A stretch of 64,000 bases of DNA from Cristatella mucedo (GCA_009760855.2 WPIO01000016.1:6435001-6499000); one strand, 5' to 3'. Shown: positions 1 to 10,719, numbered from the stretch's first letter. Notes: a model not told the origin generated them from the letters alone. Made by a program: numbers and translations.

Positions 1-530
1 CAGCGACAGAGTTCAATCTGTCGCGGACAGATAGAAAGGCGGGCGGGCACACGCGTAGAAGCTCGCGCGTAGTTGCACTGGGATAACGACAGAAAATTCT
101 TCCGCACTTTTAGCACTCGAAAGAGAAGCAAATGCTCTTACGCAGACGCTTTGCTACTTGCTGCAAGAGATGCAATAACAAGGGATTAATGATGACTCGA
201 GAGGTACCATTCTTACGCATGCACACAAAAGCGCACAAGAAGACACCGAGATGCTGGCTAGAATGAACCGTGGCGAGTAAAGTGCACCGAATAACGCACG
301 GCTAAGCAAGCAAAGTACACGGGAGAAAAAGGGAAAACTTTCATTGGAGGTCGCGGAAAACTGATCAGAACAGGAAGTGGAAAACTGAGCGGAGCAGGAG
401 GCGAAAAACTGAGCGGAACCAGGAGTGGTCCTCTGAGACCTAAACGATGCCGGTGGTTACAGACGAAGGAGGGGAGTTTCAGAATTTCCGTGCATTTTAA
501 CCGAATAACCTGGTCACCAAAGGATACTTA
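1..530. other. Unannotated DNA at the left edge
   Basis: I see no gene, known repeat or splice-supported exon here. A perfect 8-bp inverted repeat (GCGACAGA / TCTGTCGC, 6-nt loop) lies at about 3-24, and short direct repeats of the type 'gaaaactgagcgga' occur around 355-420. Confidence 0.4.
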
Positions 531-534
531 TACG

Positions 535-800
535 CTTATATAGTAGGCCCATAGAGAACTTAATTTTGTATAAGTAATTTAAATACGCTGTAAAGAAAGC
601 AAGACCGTATGGTCAGTCGTAACATGCACAGCAAAAGTACGCATAAGCACACCGAGGACAAATCGCAAGCAGTCAGCGAATACTGTGAGGCACGGGTTCT
701 TTTATAGCTTCTTTTTAAAATGTCGTCAAGACAAATGATTTTGACGGAAATCAATTGGGAGCTTTGAACTTTGTCACCGTTTCGGGATTTGTGTAGCAAC
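535..800 (-). mobile_element. LINE-A 3' fragment, decayed
   Basis: On the minus strand this matches the 3' end of the L2/CR1-like family seen many times in this window. It has the trace of the 'TCTAGGCGCTTT' tail, the 3' UTR with repeated 'GCATGC/GTGCTTATGCG' words, and the last codons of the reverse transcriptase ORF. It is strongly diverged from the younger copies. Confidence 0.6.
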
Positions 801-1279
801 GCCTTAGTTAGAGTTAGCGCGGCGCGTCTGCACGACCGCACGACGTTGGGCGAAAATGGTGAGCAAACGTCCAGATAAGAGATCTAAGCGAGTCTGAGCC
901 GAGGTTTACTGAGCGCCAGCGTCTCTCACTGAGCGGCCCGTTTCCAGCTAGCCAGAATTTATGCTGGGGCAATTCTGAGCAGCATACCTTGCCGATGTAA
1001 CCTCCGCAGAACCCGTCTCCGGTTCGTTCAGCACGACCCTCTCTGGCTTTATTGAAGCACCGCTGCACCATCGTGCTCGTCTCGTCGGAGAGAGCTCTTT
1101 TCGTAAAGCGCGTGCGCGCGCGATCCTGCCTTGCCCACCGTTAGCCAGCCCAGGGGAGACCTGAAAATGATGGATCCTTGCTTCGATTGTTCCGAGCTGA
1201 AGCTTGCTATTTTCGTGGACCGTGCCTCGGTCGCGTGCCTCAGAAACCGCGAACGTCCTTGCAGCGGGCGCTCGGTTGC

Positions 1280-1655
1280 AGCCTACGCTCGTATGCTCCC
1301 AAAGCCTGGAACTCCCTCCCGACTTGCGTCAGAACATCCGCTGACTTGACAACATTTAAAAAGAACTTAAAAACACACCTATTGAGGACAGCATTTAGTG
1401 GGTCCCTGTGATTCGTCCTTCATGCGCTTATGCGTGCTGACACTGTGTATGCTGCCGCGAACCACATTTGCATAATGACGCTGCGCATGTCACCCCTAAC
1501 CATGCTATTCATGTTGTTTATCAAGCATGACATTACTCACCATTCAATCGCGTTTCCTTTTGCAGCAAATATAAAGCGCCTAGAAAAATATTGAGTTCTC
1601 TGAGGGCGCTTTATCAAGTACATTATTATTATTGTTATTATTATTATAATTATTA
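1280..1655 (+). mobile_element. LINE-A 3' end, 5'-truncated
   Basis: It encodes the RT ORF C-terminus (ending FSGSL, stop at about 1409-1411), then the family 3' UTR, the tail hairpin (AAGCGCC ... GGGCGCTTT) and a (TTA)n tract. The copy is 5'-truncated, as is usual for target-primed reverse transcription. Confidence 0.8.
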
Positions 1656-2335
1656 TTAAATGTAGCCTTCAGTTCGTCCGGCCAAGAGGAAAGAAAAACT
1701 TACTTGCTTTCACTATCCATCATCGCTTGGTAGCTTCTTCACATCACCACCAACTTACTCTGGAAAAGGATGTGGCCTAACTAAGCTCTGTGGCGTGTAT
1801 CGCAGCTCATTAAGAAAAAAGTGCGCTTACAGTCGGTATAGGTACCAATCTTAGCTAGGAAGCCGACGGTTGCTTGGCTTTCGTTTTAAACCGTTTTCCG
1901 CTGCAGCACAGCGTTTGCTAGTATAACTTCCTCCCATTGTCTCTGCATGCGGATAGAACTACTTTGTCTAGCGCGGATGGATCCAGCGATCGGCTTGGTG
2001 TACTGCGTCTGAGCCAGTCTCGTCCGGAGCGGCTGGAGTCAAAAGCATTTCCAATTTTCCAGAATTCTCTGTAGCTGTTTGCGATGCTTTTATGACCTTT
2101 AGCCTCAGCTTTGGTTCCGGTACATCCAAGGAAACTGCGATTGCGCCATTCATTAAGATGTCAGCAGCATACCCGGAGCACCTAAGCAACTTCCGCCCAG
2201 TCTCCCTTGAACCGTTGCCATGAGAAACGCTACAACGAGCCGTGTCGGACTGATCTATCGTAGCAAAGACAGCACGTTAGTGCCGGCCAGTAGTATGATT
2301 TTTCCATTTCACACCCTGACCCTCACTCGAGCACA
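1656..2335. other. Unannotated DNA left of the viral element
   Basis: Mixed-composition sequence with no recognisable gene. AT content rises sharply from about 2336, which I take as the approximate left edge of the viral element. I see no clear terminal inverted repeat. Confidence 0.35.
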
Positions 2336-2339
2336 CTCC

Positions 2340-2771
2340 AAAATTCGACCTCGCGATATTGAAAGTAGAAAGCGTTTTGTGAGGAAACATATTGAAAAAT
2401 GTGAAAAAGAGAGAAGTTCTGAAATTAAAAAAATGAGTTGGCCTGAAAAATATAAAGAAATCTTATTAATTAATTCAAAATTAGAAAGTGGAGATTATAG
2501 TAGCTGTAGTCATAATGAGCAATGCATCTCTTATTCTATTGACGGTACATTTCAGAGAGAGTTTAAAACTAATGATTGCTTTTGTAATAAAGATGAGGAG
2601 TCTTGGAAGACTAAATATGAATACAAGGAAGAACTTAAAGAACTTGGCGTTCCTACAACTAGAGTTACTGATTATGATGAAGAACAAGAATGTAACAGTC
2701 GAAGTTGCGATTGTATGTTTCCAAGGTGTAGCCATACACTATCATTTATTTCAAGAAGACCTTGGAAATAA
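2340..2771 (+). pseudogene. Charged Cys-containing protein of the viral element, unknown
   Basis: The open frame technically starts at 2220 in flanking DNA, but virus-like composition and Lys/Glu-rich coding begin near 2340. The product is hydrophilic, with many Lys, Glu and Cys (for example NDCFCNKDEESW) and no recognised domain. Coding character moves to another frame after about 2690, suggesting a frameshift into the membrane protein that follows. This part and the next feature may therefore be one broken gene. Function unknown. Confidence 0.4.
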
Positions 2772-3211
2772 AATTCAAAGAATTAAAAAACTTTCAATAA
2801 TTATAGGAAAACGGCAGATTTAAGAAACAATTTGTTCTTCAAAGATATGATGAAACAGTTGAATATAATATTAAAGTTAGATCGTGTCTAACACAACTAA
2901 CAAGAGTGAGATATATAATTAAAATCGTAAATATTCTAGTAGCTTTAGGATTTACAGTTTCTACAACACATATTCATGCACATCCGGATATAACTAATGT
3001 AGTCTCTGTTCTCTCAGCATTAACAGCAATGCTAATGGCAGTTGATGGTGTTTTAGTTGAAATAGATAAAAGAAAAAGATTTACTCTTAATTCTAGCTCA
3101 GAATTTATTTAGAAAATAACAGATGCTTTATCTGATGAAGTTGTTTTAAAAGAAGAGTTTGACGATATTATAGCAGAACGTTCACAAAGAGAAACTACTC
3201 CTCTTGCTTAA
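2690..3211 (+). pseudogene. Two-helix membrane protein, possibly SLATT-like
   Basis: One frame runs from about 2804 to a TAA at 3209-3211, with one in-frame TAG at 3110-3112. It has a basic segment, a hydrophobic helix (IIKIVNILVALGFTVS), a short polar turn, a second hydrophobic helix (VVSVLSALTAMLMAVDGVL), and then a charged helix continuing past the stop. Two closely spaced helices followed by a long charged helix is the layout of SLATT-type 2TM effectors. That assignment is inference from layout only. A frameshift near 2800 separates it from a basic amphipathic segment upstream. Other small viral 2TM membrane proteins would fit equally well. Confidence 0.4.
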
Positions 3212-3432
3212 TCGCCTGCAAGTCCTCTCTAAAAAAACTCCTTTTAACATCATTAATCCAAAATCTAACTGGTTGTTTTTTCAATTCCATTATTCTAACA
3301 ATAGCATGTTTGGTCAAACTCCATATTGGATCTGTAGCTCTTCTTTTTTTTTCCATCTTCACCTTCACCTGGTTCTAGTAAATATCTAACAGTTGTTCCA
3401 AGTTCTAATAATTATTCCCGCTTTCCTACTTT

Positions 3433-4048
3433 CTATGATATTTTGGTGTATTCAGTTTTACTGATTCTTTTTTTTATCGCCTTTGCAGGTTCTTCACCAA
3501 TTGATCTTGTAACGCTATTATTTAGACAATCAACAATCTTTGGTAAATTATAAATCCACTCTTTATTTCTAGTGTAATCTCCATTATTACTGTTTTCCAA
3601 TTCCTTCTCATATTGTGCAATAAAGGCACTCTCTGCTACAGTTCTGTTCATCCTTTCAACGAGTGCAGCACTCTTTTTACTAGCGCTACTTTCTATAACT
3701 TGTGTTTCACGTCTTTTCATCTCTTTCTTTCAATGAGAGCTCTCCTTTAAACTCAGATCCAGGATCTACTGCTATCTTCTGTGGCCACTTCAATAAACTT
3801 TTCATATAAATATCTATTATGGCTTGTGTTACTTCTTTAGAAGACTTTGTTTTTAGTGGTCTCGAGTCTTTATATCTGCTAGCAACATCAATAACACTCA
3901 AAGCATATTTGTATCCAGAATCATTCGGCATATACAAAATGTCTGCTTGATGATTTTCATTCGGTTCAACAGTATTAAAGAAACCTTTTGGAATTTCTTT
4001 TGGTCTTGGTTTGAATATCTGGCTTATATCTGAATCTGGATTAAATTA
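3433..4048 (-). pseudogene. rve-type (DDE) integrase, frameshifted
   Basis: This is the retroviral-integrase-like core used by Polintons, adintoviruses and LTR elements to join DNA ends to the host chromosome. The three catalytic acids are visible: Asp in NHQADILYM, Asp in AVDPGSEFKG and Glu in LVERMNRT. The core begins about 4040, just after an in-frame stop. A frameshift falls in the overlap at 3707-3720, between the second and third catalytic residues. The N-terminal zinc-binding region is not found and the C-terminal region is short. Neighbours are the 2TM protein on the left and a divergently transcribed Cys-rich protein on the right. Adjacency to viral capsid and exonuclease remains favours a Polinton-type source over an LTR element. 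Confidence 0.8.
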
Positions 4049-4096
4049 TCCTTCCTTTTTTCTTTCATTTAGAGTTAAAAATGACATTCTATAGAA

Positions 4097-4542
4097 ATGG
4101 AAATATTTTGTGAGAGCTGTTCAATGTCATTTAGTGAACTTGAATACTTAGAGTCAGGTCATCTAGTTTGCAAAAAGGTTAAGCGAAGACCAAAGTTAAA
4201 GCATGAAATGCGTTGCGATATCTGCGATTTAGATAGTGCAGAAACATAGTTCGATTGTAGTATTTTAAGAAATAATAAGATAATCATTTGTGCAAATTGT
4301 TATTACGGAAAGAATAAGTATTCTAAACAAAGACCAACAAAGACATACTGTCTAGCAAAGAAAAACTTTAAAAAAGGTGTTCCTAGTTATTCTGTAATCA
4401 TCATTGTTTAGAACATGAATCAATAACGCATATCGCAAAACTATTTCCGCTAGTAAAAGGTAAACGTAAAGCAACTAAATTAAAAGAATTAAATGTCCTA
4501 CTAGTCCATTTATATTTTTCAGGTACTTATGTGGCTAATTAA
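4097..4542 (+). pseudogene. Small Cys-rich (zinc-ribbon-like) protein, broken
   Basis: ATG at 4097 opens a frame with three CxxC pairs (FCESCSM, RCDICDL, ICANCYY), consistent with zinc binding. An in-frame TAG lies near 4247 and the frame closes at 4409-4411. Coding character continues in a neighbouring frame to a TAA at 4540-4542, so at least one frameshift is present. The gene was missed by simple ORF finding because of these breaks. Its 3' end overlaps the convergent fibre gene by about 24 bp. A DNA-binding or regulatory role is possible but not shown. Confidence 0.5.
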
Positions 4543-5286
4543 TAGAATAACTTTCATATTTCCTAGGTTATCAACATAATAATATTCTATCGGAACTCTT
4601 TTAAAGTATGCATAGTAATTAAAATCAGTTCCAGTCGGTGATGTATTTATAGCACGTATATCTCCTGATACTATTGTCATATCGCTGCTAGGTCTTAGTT
4701 GTATACAGTTAGACGATCCAACAACCATTTAACTTAGTATTATTAGTTGAGGACTATTCTTATTTTGCCAAGAAAACGCAGTAGAAATATTAATAATAGA
4801 ATTCATTGCTCTAGGATTAAATGTAAGGCAAACAACTTCTGTTATTTTTTTAACAGTTCTGTCAACATATGAATTTGTTGCAGCATCTGAAGGATTAACA
4901 GGCGCAGCTACATTAATTATATAATTTTTATTCATGTTTAAATTTGTTGTAGCAGGAGAATTCTTTAATAATACATCTCGTTTTAATCCACTATGAGTAA
5001 CACCAAAATCATCAGGAAGAACTGTTGGTGTAGTAACACTAGAATTCCAGTATGTAGAAGTAATAGCAAAACTATTCATATCTAAATCTCCAGTCATTGT
5101 ATGTCCAGATTTCTTGACATAATTTGATAACTGACTTACATTAAAAGCATCTGTCAGATTAACACTTGGAGCTAGGTTTGTAATAGGTCTATTCTGCATA
5201 TTAATAGAAGTACTACTGTTTACAATACAATTTGCATCAGCATATGACTTTGTTACAGCATCTCCAGCATTCACAGGATCACTCAT
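4519..5286 (-). pseudogene. Tail-fibre-like repeat protein (copy 1)
   Basis: The ORF from ATG at 5286 contains repeated units of the type 'gDLdMNxxxIxnxxxPvnpsDAxxxsYvd', for example LNMNKNYIINVAAPVNPSDA. These repeats are typical of bacteriophage tail fibres, where they form trimeric shafts. A stop at 4729-4731 interrupts the frame, which then continues without shift to 4519, giving a C-terminal region free of repeats. By analogy the protein would be a virion fibre or spike whose tip contacts the host cell. That role is inference. Two related genes lie on the opposite strand at 7716-9572. Confidence 0.65.
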
Positions 5287-5412
5287 ATTAATAATTCAAT
5301 TTCCATTTGCCTCAAGATCTGACAATATATAACCGTTTATTCTACTTACGCATTCATTGCAATGATGTCATCGAATCATCTATATAGTTATTTATTAAAA
5401 TCTTCGATCTAT

Positions 5413-6197
5413 CTAGCACTTCTTTAAAAAACAAGGAACTATTCTAGAAAATCTACAAGGATAATCTTTTTCTCCTACTTGGATCAAACATCTTCTTATA
5501 TAATACTTTATATCATAACCATTTGCTTTCTTATTATTAAATCTGCCATACTTGCTTAAAATGTCAAACTCAAAATCAAAATACTTTTTATCTTTAAGCA
5601 ATAGCATAAATATTGGTTCTCTAAGTGGCATATCCAAATCAGTATTAGGAATTCTTACATTACCAGCTGCTACGTAATCTAGCGGAGGTTCTACACAACT
5701 CAATCCAGGAACAGAAATCTCAAACTCAGAGTAAAAACATTCACTTAATTTTAAAACATGCAAACCTAATAAGCATTGCGCATGATATTGTTTAGGTATA
5801 AAGTATAATAGTCATCAATAATGTTTCTGCTCCATAAAAATTGTATTTCTACTAAAGTATTGCAATCTATTATTCCATCAGGAGAATATCTGTATACACC
5901 ATCACTACTAAAACAATCATTTGCATTATTAAGTTTTACACTGGGTTTCATTTCCAAAAACTTAGCTGCAATAGGTTCAAATACTTTACCGAATAACATT
6001 GGAGGAAATCTCAAACTAGAATTGTTAGCAATATATTTGTTTAATTTTCTATTTGCAATTACTTCTATATCCACTTCTGTCTGATCACCAAATACTAAAT
6101 CATTTCAAAGCACCGAGTAAACCTCTGAGCCTCCAATATTCAAAGACATTGATTTTTTCCACTCATCTGAACCTTGTACAGAATCAAATTTATTCAT
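5413..6197 (-). pseudogene. YqaJ-like exonuclease, frameshifted
   Basis: The order of motifs fits the YqaJ/lambda-exonuclease group (PD-(D/E)xK fold), which processes DNA ends for recombination. A start at 6197 leads to an N-terminal QGSDEW segment and a GGS turn, then an in-frame TGA near 6105, then FGKVFEPIAAKFLE, then YSPDGII followed by VEIQF in the position of the catalytic D-ExK strands. A frameshift near 5765 precedes a QCLLGLHVL helix matching the 'QvQxQL' helix of the family. The usual Lys of ExK appears as Gln. Length (about 260 codons) is normal for the family. Confidence 0.7.
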
Positions 6198-6219
6198 TAT
6201 ATTTTTGGTTTAAATTTTT

Positions 6220-6930
6220 TTAAATGTCACTTTCATCATAGACAGTAACACATTTGTTGCAAGTGAAGTTTGCTCCATTGCCATTTGATGTAAGCTCTGC
6301 TGTGTTCTCACAAATAGTCAAATAGGGAATCTTTATTTGTGTACCATCATTTGGTATTGAAGAATTAAATTCAACAGTTACATCAAGTCTAGAAGCTACT
6401 CTAAGTGGTTCATCATTGTGTTGCAGATCAATAGCATTAATAGGGTATAGAGACAACCACTCAGGATATGTTCAACCAACAGGACTTGCAATTTCATTAA
6501 GACCAAGATATTGTTTTCTGAATGTTGTGAAATCCATATATGCTGGAGCACATTTTCCTTCTTTAGGTTCGCTCGACCTTAGAACAGCAGGGTACTGTTT
6601 AGAACCATTAGCAAGCACAGAAACATTTTTAATATCACAATGATTGTAGGTGCATGGATTTCCAGTGTAATTTTCATATTTATTATAATTTTGAGTTGCA
6701 ACAATAAGCCATCTAACTTTATCAATTGTATTCTGAACTGATAGAGATTTAGTAAACTTTAGGCCTTAATTAAGACTGCTTATGGTAATATTTTCATACC
6801 GCCTGACTCTATTGTTAAGTCTTATTTTCTTACATTTTTTACATGAGATATCTGCAGGAGCTCTTTGCGCACTTTTTTTCGGAGTAACGCATGGTACAAC
6901 AATCTCCTTTTTGACAATCCAATTTTAAAA
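6220..6930 (-). pseudogene. Double-jelly-roll major capsid protein, C-terminal part
   Basis: The frame ends at a TAA at 6220-6222 and reads back through in-frame stops at 6472-6474 and 6766-6768. Its pattern matches the second jelly roll of DJR capsid proteins of Polintons, adintoviruses and virophages: a strand with VRWLIVATQN, then NPCTYNHCDIKNVSVLANG followed by QYP, then an aromatic stretch with YMDFTTFRKQYLG, then YPEW / LYPINAIDL, and a final strand pair before a C-terminal CxxC. The upstream half is missing or lost beyond a frameshift near 6930. Family assignment is by motif pattern; a structure-based search would test it. Confidence 0.6.
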
Positions 6931-7168
6931 TTTGTATTAACACCATCACCAGCAACAGCTGCAACACTTGCCGAGCTGGTTTGGTCTAGCGGTTAAGGTG
7001 CTCGCCCCGACCAAGGTGTAACTGAGGTCGTGGGCTCAAGCCCCGTGGCATATGTGAAGCGCCTGAATAGAGATTAAGTGCTGCTTCAGTTGTTGATCCG
7101 ACTGCTCCAGTTTCTGATACAATTCCATCAATAACTTTATAATTTATTTCGTAGAAAATATGATATCG
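6931..7168 (-). pseudogene. Ala/Gly-rich viral coding remnant split by a SINE
   Basis: On the minus strand 7168-7083 reads as an acidic, Ala/Thr/Gly-rich open stretch (KVIDGIVSETGAVGS). The same style continues at 6966-6931 (ASVAAVAGDGVNTNFKIG) on the other side of the inserted SINE-I. The frame differs from the capsid frame that follows. It may be an upstream part of the capsid gene or a separate minor virion protein. Confidence 0.35.
6970..7082 (+). mobile_element. SINE-I, tRNA-derived
   Basis: Internal pol III promoter boxes are visible (A box TGGTCTAGCGGT; B box GGGCTCAAGCCCC), followed by the family 3' tail 'GAAGCGCCTGAATAGAGATTAAG'. It has inserted into the capsid region of the viral element. 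Confidence 0.75.
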
Positions 7169-7182
7169 TAGAAAATAATCTA

Positions 7183-7715
7183 GTCAGGTTTTGTCGCTCA
7201 CTTTTAGGTCTCTTCATTCTATGGCTCCAGCCTATCTTTCAGATATACTACCCCATCAGGCAAAGCATCGTACCACTCGCTTTTCGGAATCCAACAGTCT
7301 ACAAATACCTCGTACAAATCTTAAATCTTTTGGAGACCGTGCATTTAGCTCGTATGCTCCCACAGCCTGGAACTTCCTCCCGACCTGCATCAGAACATCC
7401 CCTGATCTGACCACATTTAAAAGAAACTTAAAAACATACCTATTTAGGGCAGCATTTAGTGGGTCCTTGTGATTCGTCCTCGATGTGCTTATGCGTGCTG
7501 ACACTGTTCATGCTGCCACTAACCACATTTGCATGCTGACCCAGTGCATGTAACCCCTAACCATGTTATTCATTTTGTTTGTTTTTCAAGCATGATTTTA
7601 CTTACTATTCTATTGCGTATCACTTTGCAGCAAATGTAAAGCGCCTAGAAAGAGATTAAGTTCTCTGAGGGCGCTTTATCAAGTGCAATATTATTATTAT
7701 TATTATTATTATTAT
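7183..7715 (+). mobile_element. LINE-A 3' end inserted in the viral element
   Basis: The C-terminal part of the RT ORF (stop 7470-7472), the 3' UTR, the tail hairpin and (TTA)n up to 7715 are well preserved, so this insertion is younger than most copies. It separates the capsid remnants from the first plus-strand fibre gene, whose 5' end may have been lost here. Confidence 0.85.
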
Positions 7716-8553
7716 AGTCAAAAAAACTACATTCGTAAGACTGGAGATATTATGAATGGATCTTTAAATATGAGTTAAAATCTAATAAAAAGTCTTGGAG
7801 ATCCAGTTGATTATACAGATGCTGTAAATAGAATGTATATTGATACAAACTTTGTTACAAAAGTATCTAGAGGAACAACTGCTGATGGCGATCTTGATAG
7901 GAACAATTATAGAGTGATATATCTTGCTAATCCAATCAATGCAAGTGATGCAGCTAAAAAAGATTATGCCGATAGAAACCTGCCAAAAACTGGTGGATTT
8001 ATTAATGGAGATTTATTTGTAAATGGAGCATTACATATCTCTCATTCGGAATCTAGTAACATTGCGACTATTGCATATGTGGATGCTAATTTTGTAAAAA
8101 TTTAATAATGGATCAATGAATAGACCTTTGAATATGAATTATAATCAAATTATTATACTACACGATCCTGTTAATCAAAATGATGGAGTACATCTTGGAT
8201 ATCTACGAAAAACAATTGGAAATGTTACAACTGTAAATTTTAAAGGAACTATGGATGGTTCACTAACTACCCAAATATATGATACAACAGTTAATGGTTA
8301 ATGTGTTACTAACATTAACAAGATTGTAGTTACTAGAGGTCTATTTGTCATTGGAGAAACATATGAAGTTTATGGAATAACAAAAGTACTTATGCCTCCG
8401 CCATCAACACTAGCAGTACAGAGTGATCAGTTGTATGGTAGTTATATATGAAATTCTTGTAAAAAAATAGTATTTGCTAGTTCTACTTTTATATCAGGAT
8501 CAAGTTTTTTAGATAGAAAAATACATGTTAATGTTTATATAGCAGTATTATAA
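7716..8553 (+). pseudogene. Tail-fibre-like repeat protein (copy 2)
   Basis: Coding begins directly after the (TTA)n of the inserted LINE, so the 5' end is probably cut off. At least three fibre units are visible, each with a 'GxxxMNGxLNM' start and a 'DPVxxxDAxxxxYxD' end. Breaks are an in-frame TAA near 7776, a stop at 8103-8105 with a frameshift before 8116, and stops near 8299-8301 and 8450. The repeat-free C-terminus resembles that of copy 1 in arrangement. Its final stop at 8551-8553 overlaps the ATG of the next gene (TAATG), as expected in a compact viral genome. Confidence 0.6.
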
Positions 8554-9572
8554 TGCTCAGCAGAAAAGATTCACAGATGATTGGAACGCTTGATATGTCT
8601 GAAAATAGAATAGTAAATCTTGGAAACAATATAGACTCATTAGAAGCTGTTGGAAAATCATTTGCTGATATAAACTATTTAAGAAAAGATTCAGACCAAT
8701 TTGTAAGAGGAAACATATCTGCAAACTCAAAAAAATATGTTAATGTAGCAAATCCAATTATTGGAAATGATATTGCAACAAAAGAATATACTGATACTAA
8801 AGCAGATTTCATAGTAGATGGTGATTTAACAATAAGTTCATTATATGTTAGGGTTGAAACAAATGTTGGCTTAAAAAAAGATGATATTCCTTTGTCATAC
8901 CTACCATTTGATATTTTTCTTGGATCTGCCGGTTCTTTGACCTATACTAAAGTAGTAAATGTATCAAGTTTTGACGTTTTATCAAATTTTGAGCAATATC
9001 TACCAGATAATAGAAATATCTATTTAGCTAGATTATCTGATATAGGTAAAATACCAATAAGTTACTCAAAGATAAAATTAGGAATAAAAAAAAATATTTA
9101 TGAGATAGATCCTGAAGGTATACCTATGAAGATAAGTATTTTTAGAGAAAATGATTCACAATTATCTGTTATGGAGAAACAAATAACTGAAAAACCAATT
9201 ATATTAAAGGATGTGAATATGACGAGAGTAAAATATTTTGATGCTAAAGTGTAACTTATTTTATATATTGATGGTATAAGAAATTTTATAGTTAGAGACT
9301 ACTATCTCAAACTCTACTCGCCAAATTTCTTTATTTCTAATCTTCTTAATATCACCTATTATGGAATTGAAAATATCTATATGTTATTATCAAGTGATTA
9401 TATAACACAGTTCGATGTTTCTCATAATAGTATAAACGTAACTATCAATTTTCCCGTTCTAAATTATAATAATATTATTCCTCCAAGTGCTGCAGATGTT
9501 ATTGAAATTAATTTAGCTGATGTTCTTATACATCCAGAAGAAAACCTAATTACTTATACTACAGTTATTTAA
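8553..9572 (+). pseudogene. Tail-fibre-like repeat protein (copy 3), one in-frame stop
   Basis: ATG at 8553 overlaps the stop of copy 2. The first 234 codons are open and carry fibre units (LDMSENRIVNLGNNIDSLEA; YVNVANPIIGNDIATKEY). A TAA at 9252-9254 interrupts the frame, which then stays open without shift to a TAA at 9570-9572, giving about 340 codons. The repeat-poor C-terminal two thirds would form the distal domain. Only one lesion is visible over 1 kb, so this is one of the least damaged genes of the element. A receptor-binding role is inference from phage fibres. Confidence 0.6.
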
Positions 9573-9911
9573 ACTCTCCAATCTAAACTTTCTTTAATAA
9601 AATCTGTTGGCAAACTACATTCTTTTCTTGTTAATTGTTTTTTAACTATATTTTTTAGAGTATGCTTCTGATTTCAAATTATGTATTTTATCTGTTTTCT
9701 AATCTTTAAGAAACTCTGAAAAGATTGATCCATTTCTAACTTTTGTAAATATACATGTCATTTCTGATTCAGAATGAATTACTCTTAAGGCTTTGTATTC
9801 TAAAACTAATTTTAGTGCTTTTAATAGTGTACTTCTGATATCTTCAATTCTTCCCATTGGATAAAAACAGATCTTTATCTGTCAATCTTTGCTTCTAGTT
9901 TCAACATTCAT
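9573..9911 (-). pseudogene. Unknown small viral gene, decayed
   Basis: A minus-strand frame opens at ATG 9911 and continues through stops near 9882 and 9700, with coding-like composition (STLLKALKLVLEYKAL; SEMTCIFTKVRNGSIFSEF). A further stop or frameshift lies near 9640. No domain is recognised. It lies head to tail with the intact gene at 9931-10479 and convergent to fibre copy 3. Confidence 0.35.
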
Positions 9912-9930
9912 TTCTATATAAATACATTAT

Positions 9931-10479
9931 TTACAGTGTGGTTGTTGGAATTGTATCAGAAACTGGAACATCTGGATCCAAAACTGCTGGATTGACAACC
10001 TCTGGAGCAACTGGAACAGCTAGAGCAGCAAGTGTTGCCTTTTGTCTATCACTTGTTCCATCAGTGATATCAAGGAGAATTGCATAACATTCATCTTTAA
10101 CAATTCCAGAGATATCCGGTTTAATTCCTGCAGCGCCTGAGATAACTGTTGAGAAAGTTGGTAGCTGACTAGCAATCCATGCTGTATGGCTAGAGACTTC
10201 TCCAGGTTTATCAAAAAGAGTATCAACTTTCGATCTAACTGTTGCTTCAAGGTCAGTTGTTATACTTGCCATTCCAGAATCGATTACCTTTTGTGCTTCA
10301 ATGTCGCACTCATCAATATAAAACTTTTTAACAGAGGTGTCTGTCATAATTGAGATATCTGAGTCAAGTGTCTGTTGATCGTATGCAGTCATTCTAGACT
10401 TTACAAGATAGTCAACATATGCTTTCAGCAAAGTTGCGGATGTGGTAAGAGTGGAATCAGTTACTTCAGTTGCCGACAT
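9931..10479 (-). CDS. Hypothetical viral protein, intact, 182 aa
   Basis: This is the longest undamaged frame in the element. The N-terminal two thirds is rich in Ser, Thr, Asp and Ala with predicted helices. The C-terminus is Pro/Val/Asp-rich and ends in TTTL. There is no signal peptide or membrane segment, and I recognise no family. Its position beside fibre genes and small acidic genes suggests a virion or assembly role, but this is only context. That it is intact among broken neighbours may be chance or may reflect use by the host. Confidence 0.5.
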   Translation of the reverse strand: MSATEVTDSTLTTSATLLKAYVDYLVKSRMTAYDQQTLDSDISIMTDTSVKKFYIDECDIEAQKVIDSGMASITTDLEATVRSKVDTLFDKPGEVSSHTAWIASQLPTFSTVISGAAGIKPDISGIVKDECYAILLDITDGTSDRQKATLAALAVPVAPEVVNPAVLDPDVPVSDTIPTTTL

Positions 10480-10519
10480 TTCTCATACTATAATAAAAAA
10501 TACAAAAACAAAAATAAAT

Positions 10520-10683
10520 CTAATTCTTTATTAACTCTCTTGCTTCCATCTTTAACTCTTCATGTTTGTCTTCATGAATACACATATCAAATATAATTTC
10601 AATAAGTTTATCAATAATTTTAATTTTCTACCATGACTAATGTCTTGAATTGCATTACTAATTTTATAATTTGTTATTTCCAT
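10520..10683 (-). pseudogene. Small helical viral protein, frameshifted
   Basis: ATG at 10683 starts a frame of about 54 codons that needs one frameshift near 10625 to reach a stop at 10520-10522. The second part is a charged amphipathic helix (KHEELKMEARELIKN). Too short for family assignment. Confidence 0.35.
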
Positions 10684-10719
10684 ATATACTAGAAAGAAAA
10701 GCATTTAATTCAAAATTAA

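Noticed and set aside
6970..7060. Functional tRNA gene
   Set aside because: A and B boxes are present but there is no cloverleaf acceptor stem pairing, and the LINE-like tail and multiple copies mark it as a SINE.
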